DNA of 64,000 nt from Jannaschia pagri. GTDB lineage: Bacteria > Pseudomonadota > Alphaproteobacteria > Rhodobacterales > Rhodobacteraceae. The translations under genes and the position numbers were made by a program. The DNA lies in contig NZ_BPFH01000005.1 of NCBI RefSeq assembly GCF_019655435.1, positions 310,001 to 374,000 on the forward strand. Direction: 5' to 3'. The notes under the pieces were generated by a model. That model worked only from the letters and a program-made list of their open reading frames with translations, was not told where the DNA came from and did no database searches. Within the stretch, counting starts at the first letter, position 1; each line of letters opens with the position of its first letter. Positions 34,427 through 43,243 of this stretch are shown piece by piece.

Positions 34427-35394
34427 GACGTCTCCAATCGGGTCAAAAGATCGTTGCGGGTGGCATCGTCGCAAAAGGCGGCGCGGGCGGCGGTGCGGTT
34501 AATGTCCAACCAAGTCTCCGAACGCCAACCGAAGGCTTTGGTTAGGGCGGCGTACTCCCCGCCCATCGTCGTGTGAAAAAACGGGGGATCGTCGGTCGAT
34601 ACCGTGATCGGCACCCCCCGGGCGTGCAGACGGTCGATGGGATGATCCTCGATCCGCTCAAACAGCCCGAGCGCCACGTTTGAGCCGGGACAAACCTCCA
34701 ACACGATGCCCTCGGCAGCCAAGCGGTCGACCAGGGCGTCGTCTTCAATCGCACGCACGCCATGCCCGATCCGCGTGACACCCAAGTCATCCAGGGCGGA
34801 ACGGACGGACTCTGGGCCGCCGAACTCGCCCGCATGGGTTGTTAGATGCAAGCCTGCGGCTTTGGCGCGGGCAAAGGCCCTGGCGAAGTCGCCTTGCGTT
34901 CCGACCGCCTCGTTGCCGCCCATGCCAAAGCCAGTGATGAAGTCACCAGCCGTGGCAGCGGCGCACTCCGCGACCTCTTGAGCGGCCTCAGGGCCAAAGT
35001 GCCGGATGCAGGTTACGATGCCACGCATGTGGATGTCCGGCACGCTGGCAGCGGCCTCTTGGATGGCTGCCAGGTAATCTCGCCAAGCACCCAGGTCGCG
35101 ACCCCCGCAGAAATCAGGGCTCAAGAAAGCTTCCGTATAGATGACGCCCTGCGCCGCAGATTGCTGTAACACCGCGTATGTCAGACGACCGAAGTCTTCT
35201 GGTGTTCTCAGGACCTGCGTGGCGGCCTCATAAACATTAAGAAAGCCTGTGAAGTCATTGTATTTGTAAGACCCATCAGCATCGAAAACGCCGTCCAACC
35301 GCACACCTTGTTCCGCAGCCATCCTTTGGATCAGCTTCGGCGGTGCCGCCCCTTCTAGGTGAAGGTGCAACTCAATCTTTGGACGCATCGTCAT
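34414..35394 (-). CDS. add: Adenosine deaminase
   Basis: The 326-residue zinc enzyme deaminates adenosine and deoxyadenosine to inosine forms. The metal ligands are His10 and His12 (ELHLHLEG), with HAGE near residue 185, IGHGVR near 214 and the catalytic STDDPPFF near 270. The ATG at 35394 overlaps the deoB stop (ATGA) and has GGGAGAG about nine bases upstream, so it is preferred to the ATG two codons later. It feeds purine nucleosides into the salvage pathway. Confidence 0.96.
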   Translation of the reverse strand: MTMRPKIELHLHLEGAAPPKLIQRMAAEQGVRLDGVFDADGSYKYNDFTGFLNVYEAATQVLRTPEDFGRLTYAVLQQSAAQGVIYTEAFLSPDFCGGRDLGAWRDYLAAIQEAAASVPDIHMRGIVTCIRHFGPEAAQEVAECAAATAGDFITGFGMGGNEAVGTQGDFARAFARAKAAGLHLTTHAGEFGGPESVRSALDDLGVTRIGHGVRAIEDDALVDRLAAEGIVLEVCPGSNVALGLFERIEDHPIDRLHARGVPITVSTDDPPFFHTTMGGEYAALTKAFGWRSETWLDINRTAARAAFCDDATRNDLLTRLETSWTT

Positions 35395-36575
35395 AGGAAC
35401 GCTCTCCCTGGTCCAACGGACGGAATACCCAGATGGGCGCAGATCGTCGCCGCAACATCTACGAAACCCACCTGCCCCAAGGACCCTGCGTCTCCGGTCG
35501 CGCCGGCGCAGAGAACAGGTACCCGCTCTCGCGTGTGGTCTTTGCCGTGCCACGTCGGGTCGTTCCCATGGTCCGCGGTAAAGATAATCAAATCGTCAGG
35601 GCGCAGGGCGGCCAGCAAATCCGGCAGGCAGCGGTCGAACCATTCCAAATGCCCCGCATAGCCCGCCACATCCCGCCGATGCCCGTACAGGCTGTCGAAC
35701 TCCACGAAGTTCGCGAAGGTGAGCGAACCATCTGGTTGCTCAGCGAGGGCCGCCTTCAGATGCTCCATCAGTTGCGCATCGGTGCCTTTGGCAACCGTAT
35801 CGATCCCGCGACCGGAGAAAATATCCCAAATCTTGCCAATGGCATGGACATGGCCGCCAGCCCCCTGCACCGCGTCGCACTGGGTCGGTCCCGGTGGCTC
35901 CAAAGCATAGTCTTTGCGGTTGGTCGTTCGCGTCCATGGGCCGTCCCCCACGAACGGCCGGGCGATGACGCGACCGACGCGGCGGGCGTGCAACATGGGC
36001 GCCAGGGCCTCACACAGGGCATACAGCCGGTCGAGGCCGAAGTGCTCCTCATGGGCCGCGATCTGAAAAACGCTGTCCACGGAGGTGTAGCAGATCGGCC
36101 AGCCCGTGCGGATGTGGGCTTCGGCCTCCTGGGCGATGATCTCCGTGCCCGAAGCGTGGCGATTGCCCAGGATCCCATCGGTCCCGGCCAAGCGACAGAC
36201 CTCGGCAACGAGGCCCTCGTCAAAGGACGGTTCCGTTCTTGGGAAGTACGTCCAATCCCACGGCACGGGCAGTCCCGCCAATTCCCAATGGCCCGAGGGG
36301 GTATCCTTTCCCAAGCTGACCTCCGTCGCCGCGCCCCAAGCCCCTTGCGCGTCCGCCGCCAAGCCGGGGCCGATTTCACCCGAAGCAAGACGCAAGGCTG
36401 CGCCAAGCCCCAGTTTGTCGAAATGCGACAGATTTATGGCTCTTCGATCGCCTAAATCTGGGAAATTCTGTAGAATATGTGCAAGTGTATTCGCGCCCTC
36501 GTCTCCGAAATCGGCAGCATCCGGTGCCCCACCAATGCCGAGGGAGTCCAACACAACGAGGAATGCACGGCTCAT
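35391..36575 (-). CDS. deoB: Phosphopentomutase
   Basis: The 394-residue enzyme interconverts (deoxy)ribose 1- and 5-phosphates. It has the alkaline-phosphatase-fold metal sites: VLDSLGIGGAPDA near residue 8, the phosphorylated Thr segment GKDTPSGHWE near 90, and TADHGNDPTWHGKDHTRE near 330. The gene overlaps deoA upstream and add downstream by 4 bp each. It processes the pentose phosphate made by DeoA. Confidence 0.97.
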   Translation of the reverse strand: MSRAFLVVLDSLGIGGAPDAADFGDEGANTLAHILQNFPDLGDRRAINLSHFDKLGLGAALRLASGEIGPGLAADAQGAWGAATEVSLGKDTPSGHWELAGLPVPWDWTYFPRTEPSFDEGLVAEVCRLAGTDGILGNRHASGTEIIAQEAEAHIRTGWPICYTSVDSVFQIAAHEEHFGLDRLYALCEALAPMLHARRVGRVIARPFVGDGPWTRTTNRKDYALEPPGPTQCDAVQGAGGHVHAIGKIWDIFSGRGIDTVAKGTDAQLMEHLKAALAEQPDGSLTFANFVEFDSLYGHRRDVAGYAGHLEWFDRCLPDLLAALRPDDLIIFTADHGNDPTWHGKDHTRERVPVLCAGATGDAGSLGQVGFVDVAATICAHLGIPSVGPGRAFL

Positions 36576-37885
36576 CGCACGGTCTCCTGCACCAGGGTCG
36601 GAGGGGTTACGGCGCCGTCCTCCAGGGTGATCGCATGGGCAACCTTTTGGGCGGCGGCTTCGGCGCTATCGGAATCCCGCGCATGGATCCGGGCAAGGGG
36701 TTGATCCTCGACCATTGTGGCGCCGAGTTGCGCCAGATGGCTGATGCCAACCGTGGGATCCACGGTATCATCCTCGCGTCGACGTCCACCGCCCAGGTCG
36801 ACGACTATTTCCCCCAATGCCCGGGTATCGATCTTGGCAACCACGCCAGGTCGATCCGCCCGCAGTTCCGCAACGACAGGTGCGGCGGGCAGGCGGTCGC
36901 GCCACCGTTCGAGAAAATCGGCGGGCCCGCCTTGGGCAGCAACCATGTTTCCAAAGACCACCGCAGCGCCACCCGAGGCCAAAGCCCGCGCGATCCGCTC
37001 CGCTCCGTCATCCGCATCCGCCGCAAGGCCACCCAGCGCCAGCGCCTCCCCTCCGAGGGCCTGCACAAGGGCCAACAACCGCGCGGATGCGCGCCCCGTC
37101 GGGTCCGTCAGCGCCTCCATTGCCGAAATAACCTCCAGCGCGTTGCCCGCACTGGTCGCAGCCGGTTGAGACATATCCGTCAGGATGGCCGAGGTCATAA
37201 CACCCGCCGCCTGCCCCGTCTCCACAAGGGCCTGCGCTAGGCGCCGCGTCTCTGTCGGGTCAGGCAGGAAGGCGCCGGAGCCGGTTTTGACATCCAGCAC
37301 AAGCGCCTCCGGTCCTTCGGCCAGCTTCTTCGACAGGATCGAGGCCACGATCAGATCAAGGCTTTCGACTGTGCCGGTCACGTCCCGCACCGCATAGAGC
37401 CGTCGATCCGCCGGGGCGATGTCGGCCGTCGCCCCAACGATGGCACAGCCCACCCGCGTGACCACGGATTGCAGCTCATCAACCTGCATCTGAGTACGAA
37501 AGCCAGGGATCGCGGACAGCTTGTCCAGCGTGCCGCCCGTGTGCCCCAACCCCCGGCCAGAGATCATCGGCACATAGGCCCCACAGGCGGCTAGGGCCGG
37601 AGCCAAGATCAGCGAGACGCAATCGCCGACGCCGCCGGTCGAATGCTTGTCCAACACGGGGCCGTCCACGTCCCAGTGGAGCACTTCGCCCCCGTCGCGC
37701 ATGGCGCGGGTCAGCGCCGCACGCCCAGCGGCGTTCAGGGGCGTGTGGCAGATGCCCATGGCAAAGGCTCCCGCTTGCGCGTCCGACACACTGCCATCGG
37801 CCAGACCACTGGCAAAGGCCGCAAGGGCCTTTGCACTGGGGCGCCGCCCTTGGCCCAAATCCTGGAGAAGTCGGCGCGCCGTCAC
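36572..37885 (-). CDS. deoA: Thymidine phosphorylase
   Basis: The 437-residue enzyme splits thymidine or deoxyuridine with phosphate to give the base and deoxyribose 1-phosphate. It has DKHSTGGVGDCVSLILAP near residue 82, MISGRGLGHTGGTLDKL near 110, and RDVTGTVESLDLIVASI near 172. The start is a GTG at 37885 that overlaps the cdd stop (GTGA). No ATG lies near the family N-terminus, and frame-open sequence upstream is within cdd. Confidence 0.96.
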   Translation of the reverse strand: MTARRLLQDLGQGRRPSAKALAAFASGLADGSVSDAQAGAFAMGICHTPLNAAGRAALTRAMRDGGEVLHWDVDGPVLDKHSTGGVGDCVSLILAPALAACGAYVPMISGRGLGHTGGTLDKLSAIPGFRTQMQVDELQSVVTRVGCAIVGATADIAPADRRLYAVRDVTGTVESLDLIVASILSKKLAEGPEALVLDVKTGSGAFLPDPTETRRLAQALVETGQAAGVMTSAILTDMSQPAATSAGNALEVISAMEALTDPTGRASARLLALVQALGGEALALGGLAADADDGAERIARALASGGAAVVFGNMVAAQGGPADFLERWRDRLPAAPVVAELRADRPGVVAKIDTRALGEIVVDLGGGRRREDDTVDPTVGISHLAQLGATMVEDQPLARIHARDSDSAEAAAQKVAHAITLEDGAVTPPTLVQETVR

Positions 37886-38274
37886 GCCATGTGATCCGCG
37901 TCGAACGCCCCTGGCAGCAGATTGCCGACGGTCGTGGCCTGCTCCTCTCCGGCGACAGTGGCCAGCGTCACGGGCACGGAGCCGCCCGCGAATTCGGCAA
38001 GCTTTTGGCGGCACCCGCCACAGGGCGGCACCGGCGCGGGCGATCCGGCCACCACATACACTTCGGTCACGTCCCGTTCTCCGGCGGCGCACATGGCGGC
38101 GATGGCCCCCGCTTCGGCGCAGGTGCCCTCGGGATAGGCCGCGTTCTCGACGTTGCAGCCAATGAATACCGCGCCGGAGGCGGTGCGGATGGCCGCGCCA
38201 ACCTGAAAGTTCGAATAGGGCGCATGGGCGTTTGCGCGCACCGCAAGGGCCGCCGCACGCAGATCTTCGGACAT
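37882..38274 (-). CDS. cdd: Cytidine deaminase
   Basis: The 130-residue zinc enzyme converts cytidine to uridine. The motifs are AYPEGTCAEAGAIAAM (Cys and the catalytic Glu) and PPCGGCRQKLAEF (two Cys). Length is typical of the tetrameric small form. GGGAG lies seven bases ahead of the ATG at 38274. It is the first gene of the nucleoside operon, and its promoter lies in the 144-bp gap shared with the divergent YHS gene. Confidence 0.95.
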   Translation of the reverse strand: MSEDLRAAALAVRANAHAPYSNFQVGAAIRTASGAVFIGCNVENAAYPEGTCAEAGAIAAMCAAGERDVTEVYVVAGSPAPVPPCGGCRQKLAEFAGGSVPVTLATVAGEEQATTVGNLLPGAFDADHMA

Positions 38275-38418
38275 GGGATGCTCCCGCTGGATCACGTCAT
38301 CAAAGGCTTGGCCCGACGCGCCGAGCGATGCAAGGGGCCAGCCTCGCAACGCCGTGAACGGGCTTGATTGGTCTTTGGCGCCCAGGTCGGAGAAGATCCG
38401 CGCGAAAGGAGATCTCCC

Positions 38419-38901
38419 ATGACCCCTACGCGACGTAATCTTATCCTTGGCGGTGGCCTCGTGGTCCTGGCCGGAAGCGCAGGCGCCGCGGTGTTGCTGC
38501 GTGACCGACAATTGCCCCCGGCGCGCGTCTACAGCGAGAACGGCCTGGCCATCCGCGGCACGGACCCGGTCGCCTATTTCACCGAAGGCCGCCCCGTTTC
38601 GGGCGACCCGACACTCACCCACGATTGGGCTGACACGACCTGGGCCTTCGCCAGCGTTGACAACCGAGACCGCTTTGCCGCCGATCCCACGGCCTACGCC
38701 CCGCAATACGGCGGCTTCTGCGCTTGGGCCGTGGCCGAGAAGGGTGAACTGTTCTCCACACAGCCAGCGAATTGGGCGGTCGTGGACGGCAAACTCTATC
38801 TCAACTTCAACGACAGCGTGCAGGCCCGCTGGAACGAAGACGTCCCGGGCTTCATCGCAAAGGGCGATGCCCGCTGGCCCGACATCGTGGCCTCAGTCTA
38901 G
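38419..38901 (+). CDS. YHS domain exported protein
   Basis: The 160-residue protein begins MTPTRRNLILGGGLVVL, a twin-arginine-like signal or membrane anchor. A YHS-type domain follows, with DPVAYFTEGRPVSG near 49, and YAPQYGGFCAWAVAEKG near 94, then LYLNFNDSVQARW. YHS domains occur in metal- and haem-associated proteins and in periplasmic proteins of this exact layout. AAAGGAGA lies before the ATG at 38419. It is divergent from cdd, with no clear functional tie. Confidence 0.87.
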   Translation: MTPTRRNLILGGGLVVLAGSAGAAVLLRDRQLPPARVYSENGLAIRGTDPVAYFTEGRPVSGDPTLTHDWADTTWAFASVDNRDRFAADPTAYAPQYGGFCAWAVAEKGELFSTQPANWAVVDGKLYLNFNDSVQARWNEDVPGFIAKGDARWPDIVASV

Positions 38902-38938
38902 GGGCGACGCCAAACAGCGGCCATGCTAGCGTTCGGGT

Positions 38939-39367
38939 ATGGTCGCTGATGTTCCCAACGGACCGGACGCCTGTCAGGCCGTCATAGGCGCCCTGCCCGA
39001 GGCGCGAGCGTTAGAGGCGCGCGAACTCGACACGCTCTACCGCCAGGAAACGGGCTTCGCGCCCCACCTCTGGAACGGCCGGATCATCGGCTACGGCGCC
39101 TATGCCTATACCTACGACAGCGGCCGCTCGGGCCAGTTTCTGGCCACCGGATTTGCCATGCGGACAGCGGGCCTAAGCTTTTACATCATGCCGGGGTATG
39201 CGGATCACAGTGCGATCCTAGACAGGCTTGGGCCCCACAAGATGGGCAAGGCCTGCCTTAACGTCACCAGATTGGACCGCATCGATCTCGATGCCTTACG
39301 GGAATTGATCCGAGCGGGTCTCACCGACCTGCGAAACCGCTGGCCGGTGACACCAGAGCCCGCCTAG
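38939..39367 (+). CDS. DUF1801 domain protein
   Basis: The 142-residue soluble protein shows the DUF1801 pattern: ELDTLYRQETGFAPHLWNGRIIGYGAY near residue 28, LSFYIMPGYADHSAILDRLGPHKMGKACLN near 78, and LRELIRAGL near 120. The fold resembles YdhG/frataxin-like proteins; function is unsettled. Its stop overlaps the convergent MBL gene by 4 bp. Confidence 0.85.
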   Translation: MVADVPNGPDACQAVIGALPEARALEARELDTLYRQETGFAPHLWNGRIIGYGAYAYTYDSGRSGQFLATGFAMRTAGLSFYIMPGYADHSAILDRLGPHKMGKACLNVTRLDRIDLDALRELIRAGLTDLRNRWPVTPEPA

Positions 39368-40278
39368 AGCATCATCTGGTAGCTCTCCGGCACCCAATGG
39401 AAGCCGTCGCCGCGCGTGTCCACATAGCCGACGGCAGGGAACGGCATGTGATATCCGATCATCGGCATCTTTTCTGCGGCAAGCATCCCCAGAACCGCCC
39501 GGCGCGTGGCCGCCGCAGCCTCTTTGTCCATGTCGAAACGGACTTCCCAATCGGGATGCGCAAGCGACCAGACGTAGTGATTGGCCAGATCGGCGGCGAT
39601 CAACAGGCTATTGTCGCCAGAGGACAGACGGTAGTTCATGTGCCCCGGCGTGTGTCCAAAGGCGGCGACGGCGGTGATCCCCGGCGCGGCATCTTGGCCG
39701 TCCTCCAGAAACGTCATCTTTTTGGCCAGGGGCACGACGTTGGCCTGAAAGTTTTCGGCCTCGCGTGCGGCCCAGGCGTCATATTCCGCACGACCCGTCA
39801 TGTAGGACGCATTGGCGAACGTAGGGGCGCCATTGCGCATCAGACCGCCGATGTGGTCGCCATGCATATGGGTGATGACCACCGTATCCACATCGTCCGT
39901 GGCATATCCGGCGGCCTCTAGCACGGAGGCGATACCGTCCCCGGACTGACCGGTATCGAACAGAACCAGGCTCTCGCCCGTGTTGACGAGGGTCGGCGTG
40001 AAAAAGAACTGGTTCACGTCCGACGGGATATGCGCCGCCTCTGAGACCTCACGGAAGGTCTCCGCATCCACATTCATCCCGAAGATGGTCTGGGGATCCG
40101 CCGGGTTCGTGACCGTGTTGGCCAGCAAGGTCGTCACCTCCAGGTCCCCGAGTGCAAAGCGGCGGATGTTTTGCAAGACGGGCCCCTGCTTTGGGGCGGC
40201 TGCCGCAACGGGCAAGGCGGCGGCAAGCGGCAAAGCCGCAGTTGCGGTGAGCGCCGCGCGGCGGGTGATCTGCGTCAT
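39364..40278 (-). CDS. TAT-exported MBL-fold metallohydrolase
   Basis: The 304-residue protein has a twin-arginine signal (TRRAALTATAALPLAAALPVA). The metallo-beta-lactamase metal motif HMHGDHIGG lies near residue 118, with the later histidines in FGHTPGHMNY near 200 and ADLANH near 222. It resembles periplasmic lactonase or alkylsulfatase-like hydrolases, but substrate cannot be told. GGAGAG precedes the ATG at 40278. Confidence 0.9.
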   Translation of the reverse strand: MTQITRRAALTATAALPLAAALPVAAAAPKQGPVLQNIRRFALGDLEVTTLLANTVTNPADPQTIFGMNVDAETFREVSEAAHIPSDVNQFFFTPTLVNTGESLVLFDTGQSGDGIASVLEAAGYATDDVDTVVITHMHGDHIGGLMRNGAPTFANASYMTGRAEYDAWAAREAENFQANVVPLAKKMTFLEDGQDAAPGITAVAAFGHTPGHMNYRLSSGDNSLLIAADLANHYVWSLAHPDWEVRFDMDKEAAAATRRAVLGMLAAEKMPMIGYHMPFPAVGYVDTRGDGFHWVPESYQMML

Positions 40279-40441
40279 GGGTCTCTCCTGGGGGCGATTG
40301 ACGTGGCTGAGACCGTAGGTCGCACCCTGGGCGCGGCAAGGCACATCCCCGTGACCGCCCTGCCCCGCGGGCCTGCCAAACACCCCTTCCCCTGGACAAC
40401 CGTCACGCCCTTTGCCACACGCCGCTGAAAGGAGCCGCCCC

Positions 40442-41773
40442 ATGCCGTCCACCGATATCGTCACCCGCTTCGCCCCCTCGCCCACCGGCCACATCCACGT
40501 GGGCAACCTGCGCACGGCCTTGCTGAATTGGATGATCGCCCAAAAGGCCGGCGGGACGTTCATCTTGCGCCTGGATGACACCGATCCGGAGCGGTCTAAA
40601 GACGAATACGCCGACGCCATCCGCGAAGATTTGGAATGGCTTGGCCTGACCTGGGATCGGGAAGAGCGCCAATCGGCGCGCCTCGACCGCTATGCCGCCG
40701 CCGCCGATGAGATGCGCGCCATGGGCCGTCTCTATGAGGCGTTCGAGACGCCGGTTGAATTGGACCTGAAGCGCAAGAAGCAGCTGAATATGGGCAAGCC
40801 GCCCGTCTACGACCGTGCCGCGCTCGCGTTGTCCGACGAAGACAAGGACCGGCTGCGGGCCGAACGCGGCGGTCATTGGCGCTTTAAGCTGGACCAAGAG
40901 CGGATCGAGTGGACCGATGCGATCCTGGGCGACCTGAGCATTGACGCGGCTTCGGTCTCGGACCCGGTGCTGATCCGGGGCGACGGTCAGGTGCTGTATA
41001 CCATTGCCTCGGTGGTGGACGACACGGACATGGGCGTGACCCATGTGGTGCGCGGCTCTGACCACGTGACGAACACCGCCACGCAAATTCAGATCATGGC
41101 GGCACTAGGCCATGGCCACCCGACGTTTGCGCACCACTCGCTGTTGACCGGCCCCCAGGGCGAGGCGCTGTCGAAACGCCTGGGCACCCTGTCGATCCGT
41201 GACCTGCGTGCCCAGGGGGTGGAGCCTATGGCCCTCCTGTCGCTCATGGCGCGCCTCGGGTCGACCCAACCTATCGAAGTGCGCGACACGCCTGCTGATC
41301 TGGCGGCGGCCTTCGATCTGTCCCAGTTTGGTGTGGCGCCGACGAAGTTCGACGTGGACGCGCTCAAGCCCCTGTCGGGGTCCGTCCTTCAGACCCTGCC
41401 CTTAGCCGCCGTGGCCTCAGATGTCGCAGCGCTCGGCGTGCCTAGCGAGCAAGCGGAGGCCTTTTGGACCGTGGTGCGCGACAACATCCAGTCTCGCGCG
41501 CAAATGGCCGACTGGTGGCGTCTGATGACCGAGGGCGCGGATCCGCAGATCGCCGAAGAAGATGCGACGTTCGTGGCCGAGGCACTGGCCCTGCTGCCCG
41601 ACGCGCCCTGGACGCCGGACACCTGGTCGTCCTGGACGGGCGCGGTCAAGGCCGCCACGGGGCGCAAAGGCAAGGGCCTGTTTAAACCCCTGCGTCTGGC
41701 GATGACGGGTCGTCCCGACGGGCCGGACATGGCCAGCCTGATGCCTTTGTTACAGCGCAAGCCCTCGGTCTGA
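40442..41773 (+). CDS. gltX: Glutamate-tRNA ligase
   Basis: The 443-residue class I aminoacyl-tRNA synthetase shows the HIGH-like motif APSPTGHIHVGNLRTAL, LRLDDTDPERSKDEY, VRGSDHVTNTATQ and the KMSKS-like ALSKRLG. It is the shorter alphaproteobacterial GltX form; many members of this group carry two gltX copies, so specificity for tRNA-Glu, tRNA-Gln or both is unknown. AAAGGAG lies nine bases before the ATG at 40442. It is divergent from the MBL gene. Confidence 0.95.
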   Translation: MPSTDIVTRFAPSPTGHIHVGNLRTALLNWMIAQKAGGTFILRLDDTDPERSKDEYADAIREDLEWLGLTWDREERQSARLDRYAAAADEMRAMGRLYEAFETPVELDLKRKKQLNMGKPPVYDRAALALSDEDKDRLRAERGGHWRFKLDQERIEWTDAILGDLSIDAASVSDPVLIRGDGQVLYTIASVVDDTDMGVTHVVRGSDHVTNTATQIQIMAALGHGHPTFAHHSLLTGPQGEALSKRLGTLSIRDLRAQGVEPMALLSLMARLGSTQPIEVRDTPADLAAAFDLSQFGVAPTKFDVDALKPLSGSVLQTLPLAAVASDVAALGVPSEQAEAFWTVVRDNIQSRAQMADWWRLMTEGADPQIAEEDATFVAEALALLPDAPWTPDTWSSWTGAVKAATGRKGKGLFKPLRLAMTGRPDGPDMASLMPLLQRKPSV

Positions 41774-41794
41774 GCGCCCCCCTCGGGGCCAGGA

Positions 41795-41815
41795 CCGATT
41801 TTCCCGGAAAATCGG
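41795..41815. terminator. Perfect hairpin after gltX
   Basis: CCGATTTTC-CCG-GAAAATCGG is a perfect 9-bp stem with a 3-nt loop 22 bp after the gltX stop. No T-tract follows. The TTTTC-NNN-GAAAA core is shared with the paired hairpins at 48983-49030. Confidence 0.55.
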
Positions 41816-41950
41816 GCGCCAGTGGCAGCCGTGGTGCCAAAGGCTCACCGCGCGCGCACGGGGCATCACCCCTGCGTGACGGCGCAGGGCGCACGTCTTG
41901 CAGGCAAGGGCGTTGGAACGTCATCTTAGGGTCAACCGAAAGGACCCCAG

Positions 41951-43177
41951 ATGCCGACCGAACGTTTCACCTTTGCCGGACATGACGGCAGCGCCCTGGC
42001 CGCCCGTTTAGACCTGCCCGACGGACCGGTGGGCGCCACCGCACTGCTGGCCCATTGCTTCACCTGCGGCAAAGACATCGCGGCCTCCCGCAGGATTGCG
42101 GCACGACTGGCAGCGATGGGAATCGCCGTCCTGCGCTTTGACTTCACCGGGCTGGGCCATTCCGGTGGTGAGTTCGAGAACACGTCCTTCACCTCCAACG
42201 TGGATGACCTGCGCGCGGCGGCGACGGCTTTGGAGGCCAGGGGCCTCGCCCCGAGTATCATCATCGGGCACTCCTTAGGCGGGGCAGCCGTTTTGCGCGC
42301 GGTCGGCGATATGCCGACGGTCAAGGCTGTGGTCACCATCGGCGCGCCGTTTGACCCCGGCCACGTCACCCATAACTTCGACAACGCCCTGGAGGATATC
42401 GCCCGGGACGGCGCCGCAGACGTGGTTCTGGGCGGACGCAAGCTGCGCATTGGGCAAGGGTTCGTCGAGGACGTCTCCGCCCAGGCGCTCGCCCCCGCCA
42501 TCCGGGACCTGAACCGTGCGCTCCTGGTCCTGCATGCACCGCGCGACATGACCGTGGGGATCGACAATGCCACGCGCATTTTCGTTGAGGCCAAGCACCC
42601 GAAAAGCTTCGTCACCCTAGACGACGCCGACCACCTTATCACCCGTCAGTCGGATGCAGATTACGCGGCAGATGTAATCGGGGCCTGGGTCAGCCGGTAT
42701 GTCGACATCACCCAGCCCGCGCCTCCCATCGGCGCGCCAGAGGGTGTGACCCGCGTGACCGAGGCGGATCCAGCGGGGTTTGCCCAGGACATCGTTGCGG
42801 GCGGACAGCATCACGCCCGTGCCGATGAACCTGCCGCCTATGGCGGAACAAACCAGGGTATGACGCCCTATCAGTTGCTGGCCGCCGCCCTGGGGGCCTG
42901 CACCTCGATGACCATGCGCATGTACGCGCGGCGCAAGGGATGGCCGATGGATCAAGTGGCTGTCGATGTCACCCATGACCGGATGCACGCCCAGGACGCG
43001 CCCTCCGCGACGGAGCGGATCGACCGCTTTCGTCGTGAGATCACAGTCACAGGTCCTCTCGATGTCGATCAGCGGCGGCGCCTTCTGGAGATTGCGGACA
43101 AATGCCCGGTGCACCGCACCTTGGAGGCCGGCGCCGAGGTCGAGACCGTTCTGTTGGAACCGGAAACCCAAGACTGA
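41951..43177 (+). CDS. Alpha/beta hydrolase-OsmC fusion protein
   Basis: The 408-residue protein joins two domains. Residues 1 to about 240 are an alpha/beta hydrolase: oxyanion region LLAHCFTCGKD, nucleophile Ser108 in GHSLGG, an acid in LHAPRD and His in LDDADHLI. Residues about 270-405 are an OsmC-like peroxidase domain with both redox cysteines, Cys317 in LGACTSM and Cys385 in KCPVHR. OsmC reduces organic hydroperoxides. The fusion is known in other bacteria, so substrate cleavage may be coupled to peroxide reduction. The SD (AAAGGA) is near the ATG at 41951. Confidence 0.93.
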   Translation: MPTERFTFAGHDGSALAARLDLPDGPVGATALLAHCFTCGKDIAASRRIAARLAAMGIAVLRFDFTGLGHSGGEFENTSFTSNVDDLRAAATALEARGLAPSIIIGHSLGGAAVLRAVGDMPTVKAVVTIGAPFDPGHVTHNFDNALEDIARDGAADVVLGGRKLRIGQGFVEDVSAQALAPAIRDLNRALLVLHAPRDMTVGIDNATRIFVEAKHPKSFVTLDDADHLITRQSDADYAADVIGAWVSRYVDITQPAPPIGAPEGVTRVTEADPAGFAQDIVAGGQHHARADEPAAYGGTNQGMTPYQLLAAALGACTSMTMRMYARRKGWPMDQVAVDVTHDRMHAQDAPSATERIDRFRREITVTGPLDVDQRRRLLEIADKCPVHRTLEAGAEVETVLLEPETQD

Positions 43178-43243
43178 CCGGGTGTTGCGCGGACAGGATC
43201 CGGCCTTCAGACCGGACCGGTCGACGTGTAACCCTGGGGCGGC

